Shown piece by piece: positions 51,690 through 60,708 of a stretch of 64,000 nucleotides of DNA. The number at the start of each line of letters is the position of its first letter. Position 1 is the first letter of the stretch. This stretch comes from Rhodopseudomonas palustris (GTDB taxonomy: Bacteria; Pseudomonadota; Alphaproteobacteria; Rhizobiales; Xanthobacteraceae). Where the stretch lies: positions 1 through 64,000 of the forward strand of contig NZ_QKQS01000038.1 of NCBI RefSeq assembly GCF_003226555.1, written 5' to 3'. A program made the translations under genes and the position numbers. Under the pieces are notes generated by a model. That model was not told where the DNA came from, ran no database searches, and saw only the letters and a list, made by a program, of their open reading frames with translations.

Positions 51690-52452
51690 CCGACAGCGAC
51701 GACGCCGAGGCGGCCTGGATCTGCGCGGCCTGGCGCTGGATCAACTGCTCGACGAAATTATAGGACGACGTGGCGCTGCTGGACGACGAGCTGGTCGCCG
51801 CCGAGGTCATCGACACCTTGCTGCCGTCGGCATAAGTGACCGAGGTGGTCACGCTGCCGTCGGAGTTGGTGGCGCTGGTCGAGGATGAACCGGACAGCGC
51901 CTGCAGCAGCTGATCGCCCGATCCGCCACCGTTACCGCGGCCGGCCTTGCTCGCCTCGTCATGGTCGTGATCGTTCTTTTTGCGCGGCATCAGCGCGCTG
52001 GCGAGCTCCTTGGCGGTGACCTTGCCGTCGCCGTCGCTGTCGAGCTTGCCGAACACCTTGTCGGCATTGGCGAGGTTGGTGCCGCCGGCGCCGAGCGCGT
52101 CTTCGAACTCGCCCTTGGTGATCGCGCCGTCGCCATCTGCGTCGATCTGATTGAACAGATCCTTCAGCGCGGCGTCTCGCGTCTTCGAGGCGGTCGAGTT
52201 GGGGTTGCTGACCGATTGCTGGCTCTGCGCATCGAGCAGCGCCTGCATCGTCTCCTGCGACAGCCCGCTCGACGGTAACGCGCCGCTGCCGCCGGTCGGC
52301 AGGCTCGGGAACGACGAGGTGCTCGCGCTGCTGCTCGATGTCTCGAACGGATTGGTGAAGCCGGTGGTCTTCGCCGACGATTTCGACGTCGCCGCACTCA
52401 GCGTGTTGAGCAGTCCGGACAGCGCGCCGAGCGCGCCAAGAGCAGGCAGCAT
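51679..52452 (-). CDS. Exported-type EF-hand protein, Ser/Thr/Ala-rich
   Basis: A 257-residue low-complexity protein with two canonical EF-hand loops, DADGDGAITKGE (104-115) and DSDGDGKVTAKE (138-149). Each has the full set of Ca2+ ligands. The rest is Ser/Thr-rich (SSSSSATSSYNFVEQLIQRQ near the end). The N-terminal ALGALGALSGLLNTLSA is hydrophobic but lacks a classic signal, so secretion may be non-classical. The ATG giving MLPALGALG was chosen for its GGAG site. Calcium sensing or adhesion is possible; no partner is seen. Confidence 0.82.
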   Translation of the reverse strand: MLPALGALGALSGLLNTLSAATSKSSAKTTGFTNPFETSSSSASTSSFPSLPTGGSGALPSSGLSQETMQALLDAQSQQSVSNPNSTASKTRDAALKDLFNQIDADGDGAITKGEFEDALGAGGTNLANADKVFGKLDSDGDGKVTAKELASALMPRKKNDHDHDEASKAGRGNGGGSGDQLLQALSGSSSTSATNSDGSVTTSVTYADGSKVSMTSAATSSSSSSATSSYNFVEQLIQRQAAQIQAASASSLSVSA

Positions 52453-52719
52453 GACTGAAACTCCGCATTCCACCGCGAGCCGCGGCCGGCAACTACGCAC
52501 GGATCATTCCGGATGTGATTGAGCAATCCCCGTGCCAGCCTCGAAACGACCGGAAATGCTGGGCTTTTCGCCTTGCGGCAGCGCCGCCCGGACGGCAATT
52601 TCTGCCTCCTCCGGCACAACCTGCCGGGCGCGCCCGACCGACCTTGCGTTCTCGATTTGCGAGGAACCGGCGCGGCGTGGTAGCGAAGCTGATCCGCTCA
52701 CACGCAACTGGAAGCCCTG

Positions 52720-53418
52720 ATGTCCTCCTTCGCGCACCGTCCGCTCGCCATCGCGCCCTCGATCCTCGCCTCGGACTTTTCCAAGCTCGGCGAAGAGGTC
52801 CGCGCGGTCGATACCGCCGGCTGCGACTGGATCCATCTCGACGTGATGGACGGCCATTTCGTGCCGAACATTTCCTACGGCCCGGACGTGATCAAGGCGA
52901 TGCGGCCGCACACCAAGAAGATCTTCGACGCCCATCTGATGATCGCGCCGTGCGATCCGTATCTCGAAGCCTTCGCCAAGGCCGGTTGCGACCACATCAC
53001 CGTGCACGCCGAAGCCGGCCCGCATCTGCACCGCTCGCTGCAGGCGATCCGCGGCCTCGGCAAGAAGGCCGGCGTCTCGCTCAATCCCGGCACGCATCCG
53101 AGCGCGATCGAATACGTGCTCGACGACATCGACCTGGTGCTGGTGATGTCGGTCAACCCCGGCTTCGGCGGCCAGGCCTTCATCCCGAGCGCGGTCCAGA
53201 AGATCCGCCAGATCCGCGCCATGATCGGCGACCGCCCGATCGACATCGAGGTCGACGGCGGCGTCTCCGACAAGGTCGCCGGTGAACTCGCAGCCGCCGG
53301 CGCCAATGCGCTCGTGGCGGGCTCTGCCGTGTTCAAGGGCGGGACGCTGGAAGCGTACAAGGCGAATATCGCGGGGATCAGGAATGCGGCGATGAGTGCG
53401 CGGGGGGAAGTGGTTTAA
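52720..53418 (+). CDS. rpe: Ribulose-phosphate 3-epimerase
   Basis: A 232-residue TIM-barrel enzyme that interconverts ribulose 5-phosphate and xylulose 5-phosphate in the pentose phosphate and Calvin cycles. The family signatures are [20 protein letters not shown] and [13 protein letters not shown], with catalytic Asp residues in LDVMDG and EVDGG. R. palustris also has cbb-operon epimerases; this lone copy is probably the housekeeping one. It ends overlapping the next, convergent gene by four bases. Confidence 0.95.
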   Translation: MSSFAHRPLAIAPSILASDFSKLGEEVRAVDTAGCDWIHLDVMDGHFVPNISYGPDVIKAMRPHTKKIFDAHLMIAPCDPYLEAFAKAGCDHITVHAEAGPHLHRSLQAIRGLGKKAGVSLNPGTHPSAIEYVLDDIDLVLVMSVNPGFGGQAFIPSAVQKIRQIRAMIGDRPIDIEVDGGVSDKVAGELAAAGANALVAGSAVFKGGTLEAYKANIAGIRNAAMSARGEVV

Positions 53419-54053
53419 GTTGGTCCAACGAGCCGCACACCTGACGGCCTGCGGCTCGTTGGTTCGAGGCCGAACCGCGCAATGTTGTCGTCTCGCCAGC
53501 CATCGATGAGACTCTGCAGCGCCTCCGGGCCGGCTTCCAACGCATCGAAGGCCCACCGGGTGACTTGCCTATGGGTTGGATAGATCTCTGGGCGCTCCAT
53601 CTGCGAGCGCAGGATCCGCCTCGCCTCTGAGACGTTCCCGATCAGAAAATGCGTCAGCGCGAAGTCGAGTTGCACCAGCTCGAACTCGCTGTCGCTCATC
53701 CGACTGATACGCTGTAAGAACTGCGGTGGTCCTTCGAGATCTCGCAACGCCTGAACTTCATGGCGAAGGCACTGCTTCACCACTTCGGCCGCTCGCTCGA
53801 CATCATCGACCTTGACGCGGTGGTCATCAGGCCCGGCGATGATAGTACCGTAGGTCAGCACGAGAGTATCGAACGGGCGGTGCAGCGGCATCACCACCTT
53901 CCAAAGATCCATGTGATGCTTTTGCGACGTCGCGTTCAGAAAGAACCCGCGCAGCAGGTAGCCCGTCGGCGCGAGCACCAAAACGTCGCGACAGAGCACG
54001 GCACCTGGCAGCGCAGGCTGGACCAGCTTCAGGATCTTTGCCGAACGGCTCAT
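53415..54053 (-). CDS. Hypothetical protein (212 aa)
   Basis: A 212-residue soluble protein of no recognised family. The first 75 residues are beta-rich ([20 protein letters not shown]), the rest helical ([20 protein letters not shown]). It is convergent with rpe. Its codon use is somewhat less GC-biased than that of neighbours. No operon partner. Confidence 0.6.
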   Translation of the reverse strand: MSRSAKILKLVQPALPGAVLCRDVLVLAPTGYLLRGFFLNATSQKHHMDLWKVVMPLHRPFDTLVLTYGTIIAGPDDHRVKVDDVERAAEVVKQCLRHEVQALRDLEGPPQFLQRISRMSDSEFELVQLDFALTHFLIGNVSEARRILRSQMERPEIYPTHRQVTRWAFDALEAGPEALQSLIDGWRDDNIARFGLEPTSRRPSGVRLVGPT

Positions 54054-54127
54054 GCTTCAAGCCCGGGCCTCGCTAGAAGTGAAGTTCGATGACCGGCGTG
54101 TCATCTCTCCTAACGATCCTAGCAAGA

Positions 54128-54289
54128 AGCCCGCATGAGCGAAGCGTTATGAGGAGCTGACGCAGCTTTCCGATTGTCGCTACGCTTGTCTGGCTACCGG
54201 CGCGCAACAGCGGCGTGTAGCCCGCATAAGCGAAGCGATATGCGGGGCTGAGGCTGCTTCCCGGATGTCGCTGCGCTCATCCGGGCTAC
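54128..54289. repeat. Two diverged tandem copies of an 'agcccgcatgagcgaagcg' repeat
   Basis: Copy 1 (54128-54197) and copy 2 (54217-54289) share AGCCCGCAT(G/A)AGCGAAGCG, then a -TCGCT(A/G)CGCT- stretch and GGCTAC at the end. Copy 2 is a good palindrome (GTAGCCCG...CGGGCTAC). It lies in the 942-bp gene-free stretch before purB. Confidence 0.75.
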
Positions 54290-54349
54290 GTCCATGCTGA
54301 TCGCGATGTCAAACAGCCACGCCTCTTCCCTCTCGCGGCTCTATTGAGC

Positions 54350-54790
54350 CCGAGCTCTGCACCCGTCGCTATCACAGCGAGGGGTGGGGGCGCGCCGGTT
54401 GGCGCAACGGGTGGTGCTTGTCGCGAGGGCTTGCGATCCCTCGCGTCGCCTCACGGCGCGCCCACCAGCGGCGATTTTTGGGCCGAAGGACCGTGCTTCC
54501 GGGACCGGGCGAGCTTGCGGGCTTTCCCCGGCCTCGACCCGACCCGTCCAGCCTCTTGAAGCGGCGGCCGCTCGTAGTAGCGGCGGACGGTGGCCCTCGG
54601 CCTCCCGGACGAGATGCGTGCGAAGCACATCGCGCAGGACGCCGCATCCGGCCGGACGTTACCGCGTCGCGCGGCTTCGCCAGGCCGTCACCGGCCAGCC
54701 TCCCGGCCGGTGATCTGTCCCGCTTGACGACGCCTCGCGAAGCGCCCCTCACGGACAGGACAGCGCGGATTATAATCATAATAGGAATAT
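54350..54790. other. Long structured gene-free region upstream of purB
   Basis: About 440 bases with no convincing gene, though a 135-residue Arg/Pro/Ser-rich reading frame crosses it on the minus strand. It holds several stems, for example TCACCGGCC-N8-GGCCGGTGA (54688-54713). It ends in an abrupt AT-rich tract (ATTATAATCATAATAGGAAT at 54770-54789), unlike the GC-rich interior. Such blocks recur between Bradyrhizobiaceae genes. It could be a dispersed element, a noncoding RNA or a dead gene. Confidence 0.5.
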
Positions 54791-54995
54791 TGTCAAGATC
54801 TGTACCCCGGATGGAGCGCAGCGTGATCCCGGGGAGCGGCGACGCCAGGCACCGGAGGTCGGCCGCGGTCGCGGCAGACCTCCGATTTCGCTTCGCTTCA
54901 TCGAGGCTACGGGCTACGGGCCAGCCCGCCTGCCTAGCCCCTGCCCCGCCGATCTGCTAAAGCGCGGCGTAATCCCCAAAACTCACGAGTTTGCG

Positions 54996-56303
54996 ATGAT
55001 CCCGCGTTATACCCGTCCGGAAATGGCTGCCATTTGGGAGCCGCTGACCCGTTTCAAGATCTGGTTCGAGATCGAGGCCCACGCCTCCGATGCGCAGGCT
55101 GCGCTCGGGGTGATCCCGAAGGAGGCCGCCGAGGCGATCTGGAAGGGCGGCAAGGACGCCGCGTTCGACGTGGCGCGGATCGACGAGATCGAGCGCGAGG
55201 TCAAGCACGACGTCATCGCCTTCCTGACCCATCTGGCCGAGTTCGTCGGGCCGATGTCGCGGTTCGTGCACCAGGGCATGACCTCGTCGGACGTGCTCGA
55301 CACCTGCTTCAACGTCCAGCTCACCCGCGCCGCCGACATTCTGCTGGCCGACCTCGACCGCGTGCTGGCGGCGCTGAAGGCCCGCGCCTTCGAGCACAAG
55401 ATGACCCCCGCCATCGGCCGCTCGCACGGCATCCACGCCGAGCCGGTGACGTTCGGCCTGAAGATGGCCTACGCCTACGCCGAATTCTCGCGCGCCAAGG
55501 AACGCCTCATCGCCGCCCGCAAAGAAGTCGCGACCTGCGCAATTTCCGGCTCGGTCGGCACGTTTGCGCATATCGACCCGCGGGTCGAAGAGCACGTCGC
55601 CAAAGCGATGGGCCTCGCGGTGGAGCCGGTGTCGACCCAGGTGATCCCGCGCGACCGCCACGCGATGTTCTTCGCGGTGCTCGGCGTGATCGCCTCGTCG
55701 ATGGAGCGGCTCGCCACCGAGATCCGCCACCTGCAGCGCACCGAAGTGCTCGAGGCCGAGGAGTATTTCTCGCAAGGCCAGAAGGGCTCGTCCTCGATGC
55801 CGCACAAGCGCAACCCGGTGCTGACCGAGAACCTCACCGGTCTCGCCCGCATGGTGCGCGCCTATGTGATGCCGGCGATGGAGAACGTGGTGCTGTGGCA
55901 CGAGCGCGACATCTCGCACTCTTCGGCCGAGCGCATGATCGCACCGGACTCCACCGTCACGCTCGACTTCGCGCTGAATCGTTTGGCCGGCGTGATCGAG
56001 AAGCTGGTGGTGTATCCGGAGAACATGACCAAGAACCTCGACCGCCTCGGCGGCCTGGTGCATTCGCAGCGGCTGCTCACCGCGCTGACCCAGAAGGGCT
56101 GCTCGCGCGAAGAGAGCTACAAACTCGTCCAGCGCAACGCGATGCCGGTGTGGCGCGGCGAAGGCGACTTCCTGACGCTGCTGAAGCAGGATCCGGACAT
56201 GAAGAAGTACATGACCGACGCCGAAATCGAAGAGCAGTTCGACCTCGGCTATCACCACAAGCACGTCGACACCATCTTCAAGCGGGTGTTCGGCGAGAGC
56301 TGA
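54996..56303 (+). CDS. purB: Adenylosuccinate lyase
   Basis: A 435-residue fumarase-superfamily enzyme that cleaves SAICAR and adenylosuccinate in purine synthesis. The superfamily signature is GSSSMPHKRNP; catalytic His and Ser regions are GMTSSDVLDTC and RSHGIHAEPVTFG. The N-terminus MIPRYTRPEMAAIWEP matches the family start. It is convergent with the purC-purS-purQ block, and the two share a bidirectional terminator. Confidence 0.96.
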   Translation: MIPRYTRPEMAAIWEPLTRFKIWFEIEAHASDAQAALGVIPKEAAEAIWKGGKDAAFDVARIDEIEREVKHDVIAFLTHLAEFVGPMSRFVHQGMTSSDVLDTCFNVQLTRAADILLADLDRVLAALKARAFEHKMTPAIGRSHGIHAEPVTFGLKMAYAYAEFSRAKERLIAARKEVATCAISGSVGTFAHIDPRVEEHVAKAMGLAVEPVSTQVIPRDRHAMFFAVLGVIASSMERLATEIRHLQRTEVLEAEEYFSQGQKGSSSMPHKRNPVLTENLTGLARMVRAYVMPAMENVVLWHERDISHSSAERMIAPDSTVTLDFALNRLAGVIEKLVVYPENMTKNLDRLGGLVHSQRLLTALTQKGCSREESYKLVQRNAMPVWRGEGDFLTLLKQDPDMKKYMTDAEIEEQFDLGYHHKHVDTIFKRVFGES

Positions 56304-56336
56304 GGCGAGCTGTCGACAGCGGCACGGAGCCCAACG

Positions 56337-56366
56337 AAAAGCCCCCGGTTTGCGGGGGCTTTTTTG
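56337..56366. terminator. Bidirectional terminator between purB and purQ
   Basis: Hairpin GCCCCCG-GTTTG-CGGGGGC with T6 after it on the plus strand and, on the minus strand, TTTTC after it. It serves purB and possibly purQ. Confidence 0.85.
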
Positions 56367-56416
56367 TGGCTGCAGCAGACGTACGAGCTTCGCCGCTGCG
56401 GCCGACACGTAGGGAA

Positions 56417-56459
56417 CGTCATCCTGAGGCGCGAGCGCAGCGAGCCTCGAAGGATGACG
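56417..56459. repeat. Palindromic repeat 'cgtcatcct...aggatgacg'
   Basis: Outer arms CGTCATCCT and AGGATGACG enclose GAGGCGCGAGCGCAGCGAGC. A short dispersed-repeat type distinct from the other families here, lying between purB and purQ. Confidence 0.7.
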
Positions 56460-56499
56460 CGCTGTCTTCGGCGTTAGACCACCGACGAGGCCTCGCCGC

Positions 56500-57201
56500 T
56501 CACGCCGCCTTGGCGAAATGCTGAGCGAGGCCGGCGAACAGGCCGCGGCCGTCGGTGCAGCCCATAATGTCTTCGACGTGGTTTTCCGGATGCGGCATCA
56601 TGCCGAGCACATTGCCGCGCTCGGAGACGATGCCGGCGATCGAAGCGGCGGCGCCGTTGATGTTTGAGCTCTCGCCGATCTCGCCTTCCGGCGAGCAGTA
56701 GCGGTACAGCACCCGGCCGTCGCCTTCGAGCCGCTTCACGGTGTCTTCGTCGGCTTCGTAATTGCCCTCGCCGTGCGCCACCGGCACCTTGATCACCTGG
56801 CCGGCGGTGTAGCCGCTGGTGAACGGGGTGTCGTTGCGCTCGACGCGCAGATGCACGTCGCGGCAGATGAACTTCAGCCGCGCATTGCGCATCAGCACGC
56901 CCGGCAGCAGGCCGGATTCGCACAGGATCTGAAAGCCGTTGCAGACGCCGAGCACCAGGCCGCCATCGGCCGCGAACTTGCGCACCGCGTCCATCACCGG
57001 CGCCCGCGCCGCGATCGCGCCGCAGCGCAAGTAATCGCCATAGGAGAAGCCGCCGGGAACGACGACGAGGTCGGTGCCCTTCGGCAGCTCGGTCTCGGCG
57101 TGCCACACCATGGCGGCATCGTTGCCGGAGACGAGTTTCAACGCGCGCGCCATGTCGCGCTCGCGATTGATGCCGGGGAAGACGAGGACGGCGGATTTCA
57201 T
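56500..57201 (-). CDS. purQ: Phosphoribosylformylglycinamidine synthase, glutaminase subunit PurQ
   Basis: A 233-residue class I glutamine amidotransferase: nucleophile Cys in [20 protein letters not shown], catalytic His and Glu in [11 protein letters not shown], start [16 protein letters not shown]. It supplies ammonia to PurL with PurS as partner. It follows a small coiled-coil gene and purS on the same strand. Confidence 0.96.
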   Translation of the reverse strand: MKSAVLVFPGINRERDMARALKLVSGNDAAMVWHAETELPKGTDLVVVPGGFSYGDYLRCGAIAARAPVMDAVRKFAADGGLVLGVCNGFQILCESGLLPGVLMRNARLKFICRDVHLRVERNDTPFTSGYTAGQVIKVPVAHGEGNYEADEDTVKRLEGDGRVLYRYCSPEGEIGESSNINGAAASIAGIVSERGNVLGMMPHPENHVEDIMGCTDGRGLFAGLAQHFAKAA

Positions 57202-57212
57202 GAGGTCGATAC

Positions 57213-57452
57213 TTAGTTCAGTTCGAGACGACGTTCGATGCGGTCGAGCCGCTGTTCGTGGCGCACCAGCGTGGCGTGGATGCTGCCGAGTTCGGTATGA
57301 ATGCCGACGATCTCGTGGCGGAGGCCGTTGTGCGAGTGGCGCAACGCCTGCATGTCCTGCTTCAGCTCGTCGACCTTGCCGTCGACTTGCGCGAGGCGCG
57401 CCTGCACCGACTTCAGCACTTCGTAAATCAGCTCGGGACTGATTTCAGCCAT
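57213..57452 (-). CDS. Small coiled-coil protein between purS and purQ
   Basis: A 79-residue protein predicted almost wholly as a coiled coil with heptads ([20 protein letters not shown], then [20 protein letters not shown] and [13 protein letters not shown]). No catalytic motif. It lies 11 bp before purQ and 34 bp after purS on the same strand. Proteins of this form are often annotated 'hypothetical' in rhizobia within purine operons. A scaffold role for the PurLQS complex or simple hitch-hiking are both possible. Confidence 0.78.
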   Translation of the reverse strand: MAEISPELIYEVLKSVQARLAQVDGKVDELKQDMQALRHSHNGLRHEIVGIHTELGSIHATLVRHEQRLDRIERRLELN

Positions 57453-57486
57453 TGCACTGCCCTCCGCTCCACGCGAGACGCAGAAA

Positions 57487-57732
57487 CTAACCCTTCACCT
57501 CGATAGCATAATTCTCGATCACGGTGTTCGCCAGCAACTTGTCGGCGGCGTCCTTGAGGGCAGCTTCGGCCTTGGCGGTGTCGGCGGCGCCGTCGAGCTC
57601 GATGTCGAACACCTTGCCCTGGCGCACGCTGGCGATACCGGCGACGCCGAGCGACTTCAGCGCACCCTCGATCGCCTTGCCCTGCGGATCCAGGATGCCG
57701 TTCTTCAAGGTAACAGTTACCCGTGCCTTCAT
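57487..57732 (-). CDS. purS: Phosphoribosylformylglycinamidine synthase subunit PurS
   Basis: An 81-residue PurS, the small subunit that bridges PurL and PurQ. It reads ARVTVTLKNGILDPQGKAIE and SVRQGKVFDIELDG with the usual length. A palindromic repeat lies between it and purC upstream. Confidence 0.95.
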   Translation of the reverse strand: MKARVTVTLKNGILDPQGKAIEGALKSLGVAGIASVRQGKVFDIELDGAADTAKAEAALKDAADKLLANTVIENYAIEVKG

Positions 57733-57783
57733 GGTCGCCTCGATGATCCCCTCGTCATGCCGGGCGCAAGCCTCGCCCTGCCG

Positions 57784-57880
57784 GTCATTCCGGGGCGCGA
57801 GCGCAGCTCGCGAACCCGGAATCTCGATCGTTCTGTAAGTTCTGGATTCCGGGTTCGCGCTACGCGCGCCCCGGAATGAC
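57784..57880. repeat. Intergenic palindromic repeat, 'cattccggggcgcg' family, copy 3
   Basis: Bounded by GTCATTCCGGGGCGCGAGCG and GCGCGCCCCGGAATGAC, inner arms CCCGGAATCTCG and GGATTCCGGG. Sits between purC and purS, in the middle of the purine operon. Confidence 0.8.
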
Positions 57881-57901
57881 GTTGCGAATGACCGCGCGTC
57901 G

Positions 57902-58699
57902 TCAGCCCTTCACCAGCACCGGGCCGGAGCCGATCGGGCGCTCGTTTTCCATCAGGATGCCGAGCCTTTTCGCGACTTCGGTGTAGGCCTCCAGGAGGCC
58001 GCCGAGGTCGCGGCGGAAGCGGTCCTTGTCGAGCTTCTCGTTCGACTTGATATCCCACAGCCGGCAGCTGTCCGGCGAGATCTCGTCGGCGACGATGATG
58101 CGCATCATCTCGGCCTCGAACAGCCGGCCGCATTCCATCTTGAAATCGACCAGGCGGATGCCGATGCCGAGGAACAGGCCGGTGAGGAAATCATTGACGC
58201 GGATCGCCAGCGCCATGATGTCGTCGATCTCCTGCGGCGTGGCCCAGCCGAACGCGGTGATGTGCTCTTCCGAGACCATCGGGTCGTTGAGCTGATCGTT
58301 CTTGTAATAGAACTCGATGATCGAGCGCGGCAGCTGGGTGCCCTCCTCGATCCCGAGCCGCTGCGACAGGCTGCCGGCGGCGACGTTGCGCACCACCACC
58401 TCGAGCGGCACGATCTCGACTTCGCGGATCAGCTGCTCGCGCATGTTGAGGCGGCGGATGAAATGGGTCGGCACCCCGATGTCGTTGAGGTGCTGAAACA
58501 GGTACTCGGAGATCCGGTTGTTGAGGACGCCCTTGCCCTCGATCACCTGGTGCTTCTTGGCATTGAACGCGGTGGCGTCGTCCTTGAAGTGCTGAATCAG
58601 CGTTCCGGGTTCCGGACCTTCATACAGCACCTTGGCCTTGCCTTCGTAAATGCGACGTCGCCGGCTCATGGGGATGTACCGTGTTTTGTTGAAATCCAT
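57902..58699 (-). CDS. purC: SAICAR synthetase (PurC)
   Basis: A 265-residue phosphoribosylaminoimidazole-succinocarboxamide synthase. Clear motifs are [20 protein letters not shown], the [20 protein letters not shown] nucleotide region and the [13 protein letters not shown] / [12 protein letters not shown] signatures. It is the first of the purC-purS-coiled-coil-purQ genes. The start [16 protein letters not shown] is kept; the ATG ten codons downstream ([10 protein letters not shown]) is an equally common annotated start. Confidence 0.95.
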   Translation of the reverse strand: MDFNKTRYIPMSRRRRIYEGKAKVLYEGPEPGTLIQHFKDDATAFNAKKHQVIEGKGVLNNRISEYLFQHLNDIGVPTHFIRRLNMREQLIREVEIVPLEVVVRNVAAGSLSQRLGIEEGTQLPRSIIEFYYKNDQLNDPMVSEEHITAFGWATPQEIDDIMALAIRVNDFLTGLFLGIGIRLVDFKMECGRLFEAEMMRIIVADEISPDSCRLWDIKSNEKLDKDRFRRDLGGLLEAYTEVAKRLGILMENERPIGSGPVLVKG

Positions 58700-58965
58700 C
58701 GGGTGGTGGGCTCCGTCTGACGAAAGCGGCCCACGGCGGAGCTGCCGAACAGGCCGGGAATAGGAAACAGAACGAGAACCCAGCCTCGCTGCAACCTAGC
58801 TGATTGGCCCCCTCGATACAATCGATCCGGCCGGGAGGCCCGGAGTTTTACCCCTCGCTGTGCGCCATTGTGGCAGTTGTCTTAACGGGCGGCTCTGGAT
58901 ATCTAGGCATCGAACCCGCCCACCGCAAACCGGCCCTTCTGCCGGCTCAAGATCGGAACACAGAC

Positions 58966-59289
58966 ATGACCACGTTCGACAAGCGCGAGGAAGGCTTCGA
59001 GAGGAAGTTCGCGCTCGACGAAGAGCAGAAGTTCAAGGCCGAAGCGCGCCGCGACAAGCTGCTCGGCCTCTGGATCGCCGAAAAGCTCGGCCTGTCCGGC
59101 GACGCAGCCGCCGCCTATGCCAAGGACGTGGTGATCGCCGACCTGGAAGAGGCCGGCGACGACGACGTCGTGCGCAAGGTCACCAAGGACCTCACCGACA
59201 AGGGCATCACCCTGCCGGAGACCGAATTGCGCGCCAAGATGGCCGAGTTCTATGCCCAGGCGGTGCAAGACGTGAAGTCCGGGACCTGA
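58966..59289 (+). CDS. F1Fo-ATPase zeta subunit (DUF1476)
   Basis: A 107-residue DUF1476 protein, the zeta inhibitor subunit of alphaproteobacterial F1Fo-ATPase. MTTFDKREEGFERKFALDEE and KAEARRDKLLGLWIAEKLGL are family-typical; the N-terminal 19-20 residues form the inhibitory helix that blocks ATP hydrolysis. A terminator follows. The start at MTTFDKRE was chosen because upstream in-frame residues are not family-like. It stands alone, divergent from purC. Confidence 0.92.
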   Translation: MTTFDKREEGFERKFALDEEQKFKAEARRDKLLGLWIAEKLGLSGDAAAAYAKDVVIADLEEAGDDDVVRKVTKDLTDKGITLPETELRAKMAEFYAQAVQDVKSGT

Positions 59290-59336
59290 GGTCCCCGCCG
59301 GCCGCTACAGCGGCCAGCTCCCTGACCTGATCTGCC

Positions 59337-59370
59337 GAATGCCCGGGCCAGTCCCGGGCATTCGTGTTTC
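59337..59370 (+). terminator. Terminator of the zeta-subunit gene
   Basis: A perfect 11-bp stem, GAATGCCCGGG against CCCGGGCATTC with loop CCAGT, followed by GTGTTTC. About 47 bp past the zeta stop. The remaining 400 bp up to the HTH gene show no gene; an AT-rich promoter-like stretch (TAGGTATATATTCTTATTTA) is at 59748-59767. Confidence 0.75.
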
Positions 59371-59778
59371 CGCCGCGCGCTGCCGAGGCGGACCACAGCC
59401 CGAGAGTGTCCCGCTCTGCGACAGCCCACCCTTGCGGCGTTAACACTCGGCACGCAGACGGAACAAAGCAGCGACGAATCGCTGCGAATCGGCCGTCCCC
59501 CGCGAGCCGAGCGCTGTCCGTCGTGCCTCCACACGCAGGCCCCCACCAAGGCTGGAAGCCGATTCCTCGCCGCCGGCGGTGAAACGGGGCGCAAGAGTTA
59601 ATGCCGATGGTCGCAACGACCTGGAGGCGGCGGAGGTCGGATCTTCAAGAGATGGCGCGGCTTCGGCTCCCGCCGTGTCCATCCCGACCCGACTGCACTC
59701 ACCCGACCGAGCCCGCTGCGAGGCGGGACTTGCCGGGACACCAAATCTAGGTATATATTCTTATTTATTGATGACGCT

Positions 59779-60474
59779 ATGCTTTTGCCGGAGGCCCGCA
59801 TGCGCTCCCCCTTGTTTTCCTCCCTGATCCGCATGAGCAACTCCTCGATCGACCGACCGGTGCTGGCCACACTGGACGACGGCCCGCCGCCGGTCCCGGG
59901 CGGCCGCCCGAAGGGCTGTAAGCGGCTGCATACCAATGCCAAGGTCGCGCAGGTGCGCCGTCTGATCGAGCAGACGTCGCACACCTACAAGGAGATCGAG
60001 GCGAAGACCGGCGTCAGCGCCGGCACCGTCGGACGTTGGACGCGGGAGTTCAACTGGACGCGTCACCCATTGGCGCCGCGCCCCAGCGACACCGTGCCGA
60101 CCGAGCGCGCCGGCCGCCGGCTGAAGCTGCGGATGCTCAGCAGCAAACTGCAGCAGCTCGCCGAACGCTACGCCGACGAGCTGTGGCGAGCACCATCGGT
60201 CGATCTCAACCGGCTGATCGAGGCCATGGAGGTGCTGAAAATGGCGCGGCTCACCTACAAAGGTCGCGGCCGCCCCGGCAAACCCGGCCCGGCGCCCCGC
60301 ACCGAAGAGGATTGGCTCGACCGCGAGCCCGCGATCCGCAAAGCGCTCACCGACATGCGCCACGCCGGCGTCTTCACCACCTGCATCCCCGCCGAAGCCA
60401 TGGCGCTGCTGGACGACGCCTACACGCCGCCGGTACGAGAGGTGGTGCGGCGGGGGCCGAGGAGGAGGAAGTAA
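59779..60474 (+). CDS. Helix-turn-helix protein, terminase-small-subunit-like start
   Basis: A 231-residue protein. Residues about 55-93 form a homeodomain-like helix-turn-helix (VRRLIEQTSHTYKEIEAKTG, then SAGTVGRWTREFNW), a pattern shared by transposase and phage terminase small-subunit N-termini. The rest is helical and basic, with a Gly/Pro-rich segment (KGRGRPGKPGPAPRTEEDW) and a basic end (VVRRGPRRRK). The start is uncertain: ATGs at 59779 and 59833 are both possible. An AT-rich promoter lies directly upstream. It adjoins the acquired KAP/toxin-antitoxin island. I do not assign a function. Confidence 0.68.
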   Translation: MLLPEARMRSPLFSSLIRMSNSSIDRPVLATLDDGPPPVPGGRPKGCKRLHTNAKVAQVRRLIEQTSHTYKEIEAKTGVSAGTVGRWTREFNWTRHPLAPRPSDTVPTERAGRRLKLRMLSSKLQQLAERYADELWRAPSVDLNRLIEAMEVLKMARLTYKGRGRPGKPGPAPRTEEDWLDREPAIRKALTDMRHAGVFTTCIPAEAMALLDDAYTPPVREVVRRGPRRRK

Positions 60475-60708
60475 GCGGGGCAATGGGCTGTACATTCGCC
60501 CGCGACAGTTTGCAGTCGCCACAGGCTTCACCCTCCCCCCTTGCGGGGAGGCGGCCGCAATCACAGCGCCAGCGCCGGCCTAATTACTTTCATCCGCTAT
60601 GCGACACTGGCCGAATCCATCAAGCAGTTCGCAGCGACATCGCCGCGCATGACCGATGGCTGCGCGGCTCCAATGGCAAGTTCGAAGGGCATAAGTGGAG
60701 GCTTGGGT

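Noticed and set aside
54372-54779. A 135-residue Arg/Pro/Ser-rich minus-strand frame upstream of purB
   Set aside because: Composition and lack of a ribosome site argue against a protein. It is described as part of a structured gene-free region instead, although such frames are sometimes annotated.
59207-59682. Several short frames between the zeta-subunit gene and the HTH gene
   Set aside because: None has a ribosome site or a recognisable sequence; the region holds only the zeta terminator and a promoter-like AT tract.
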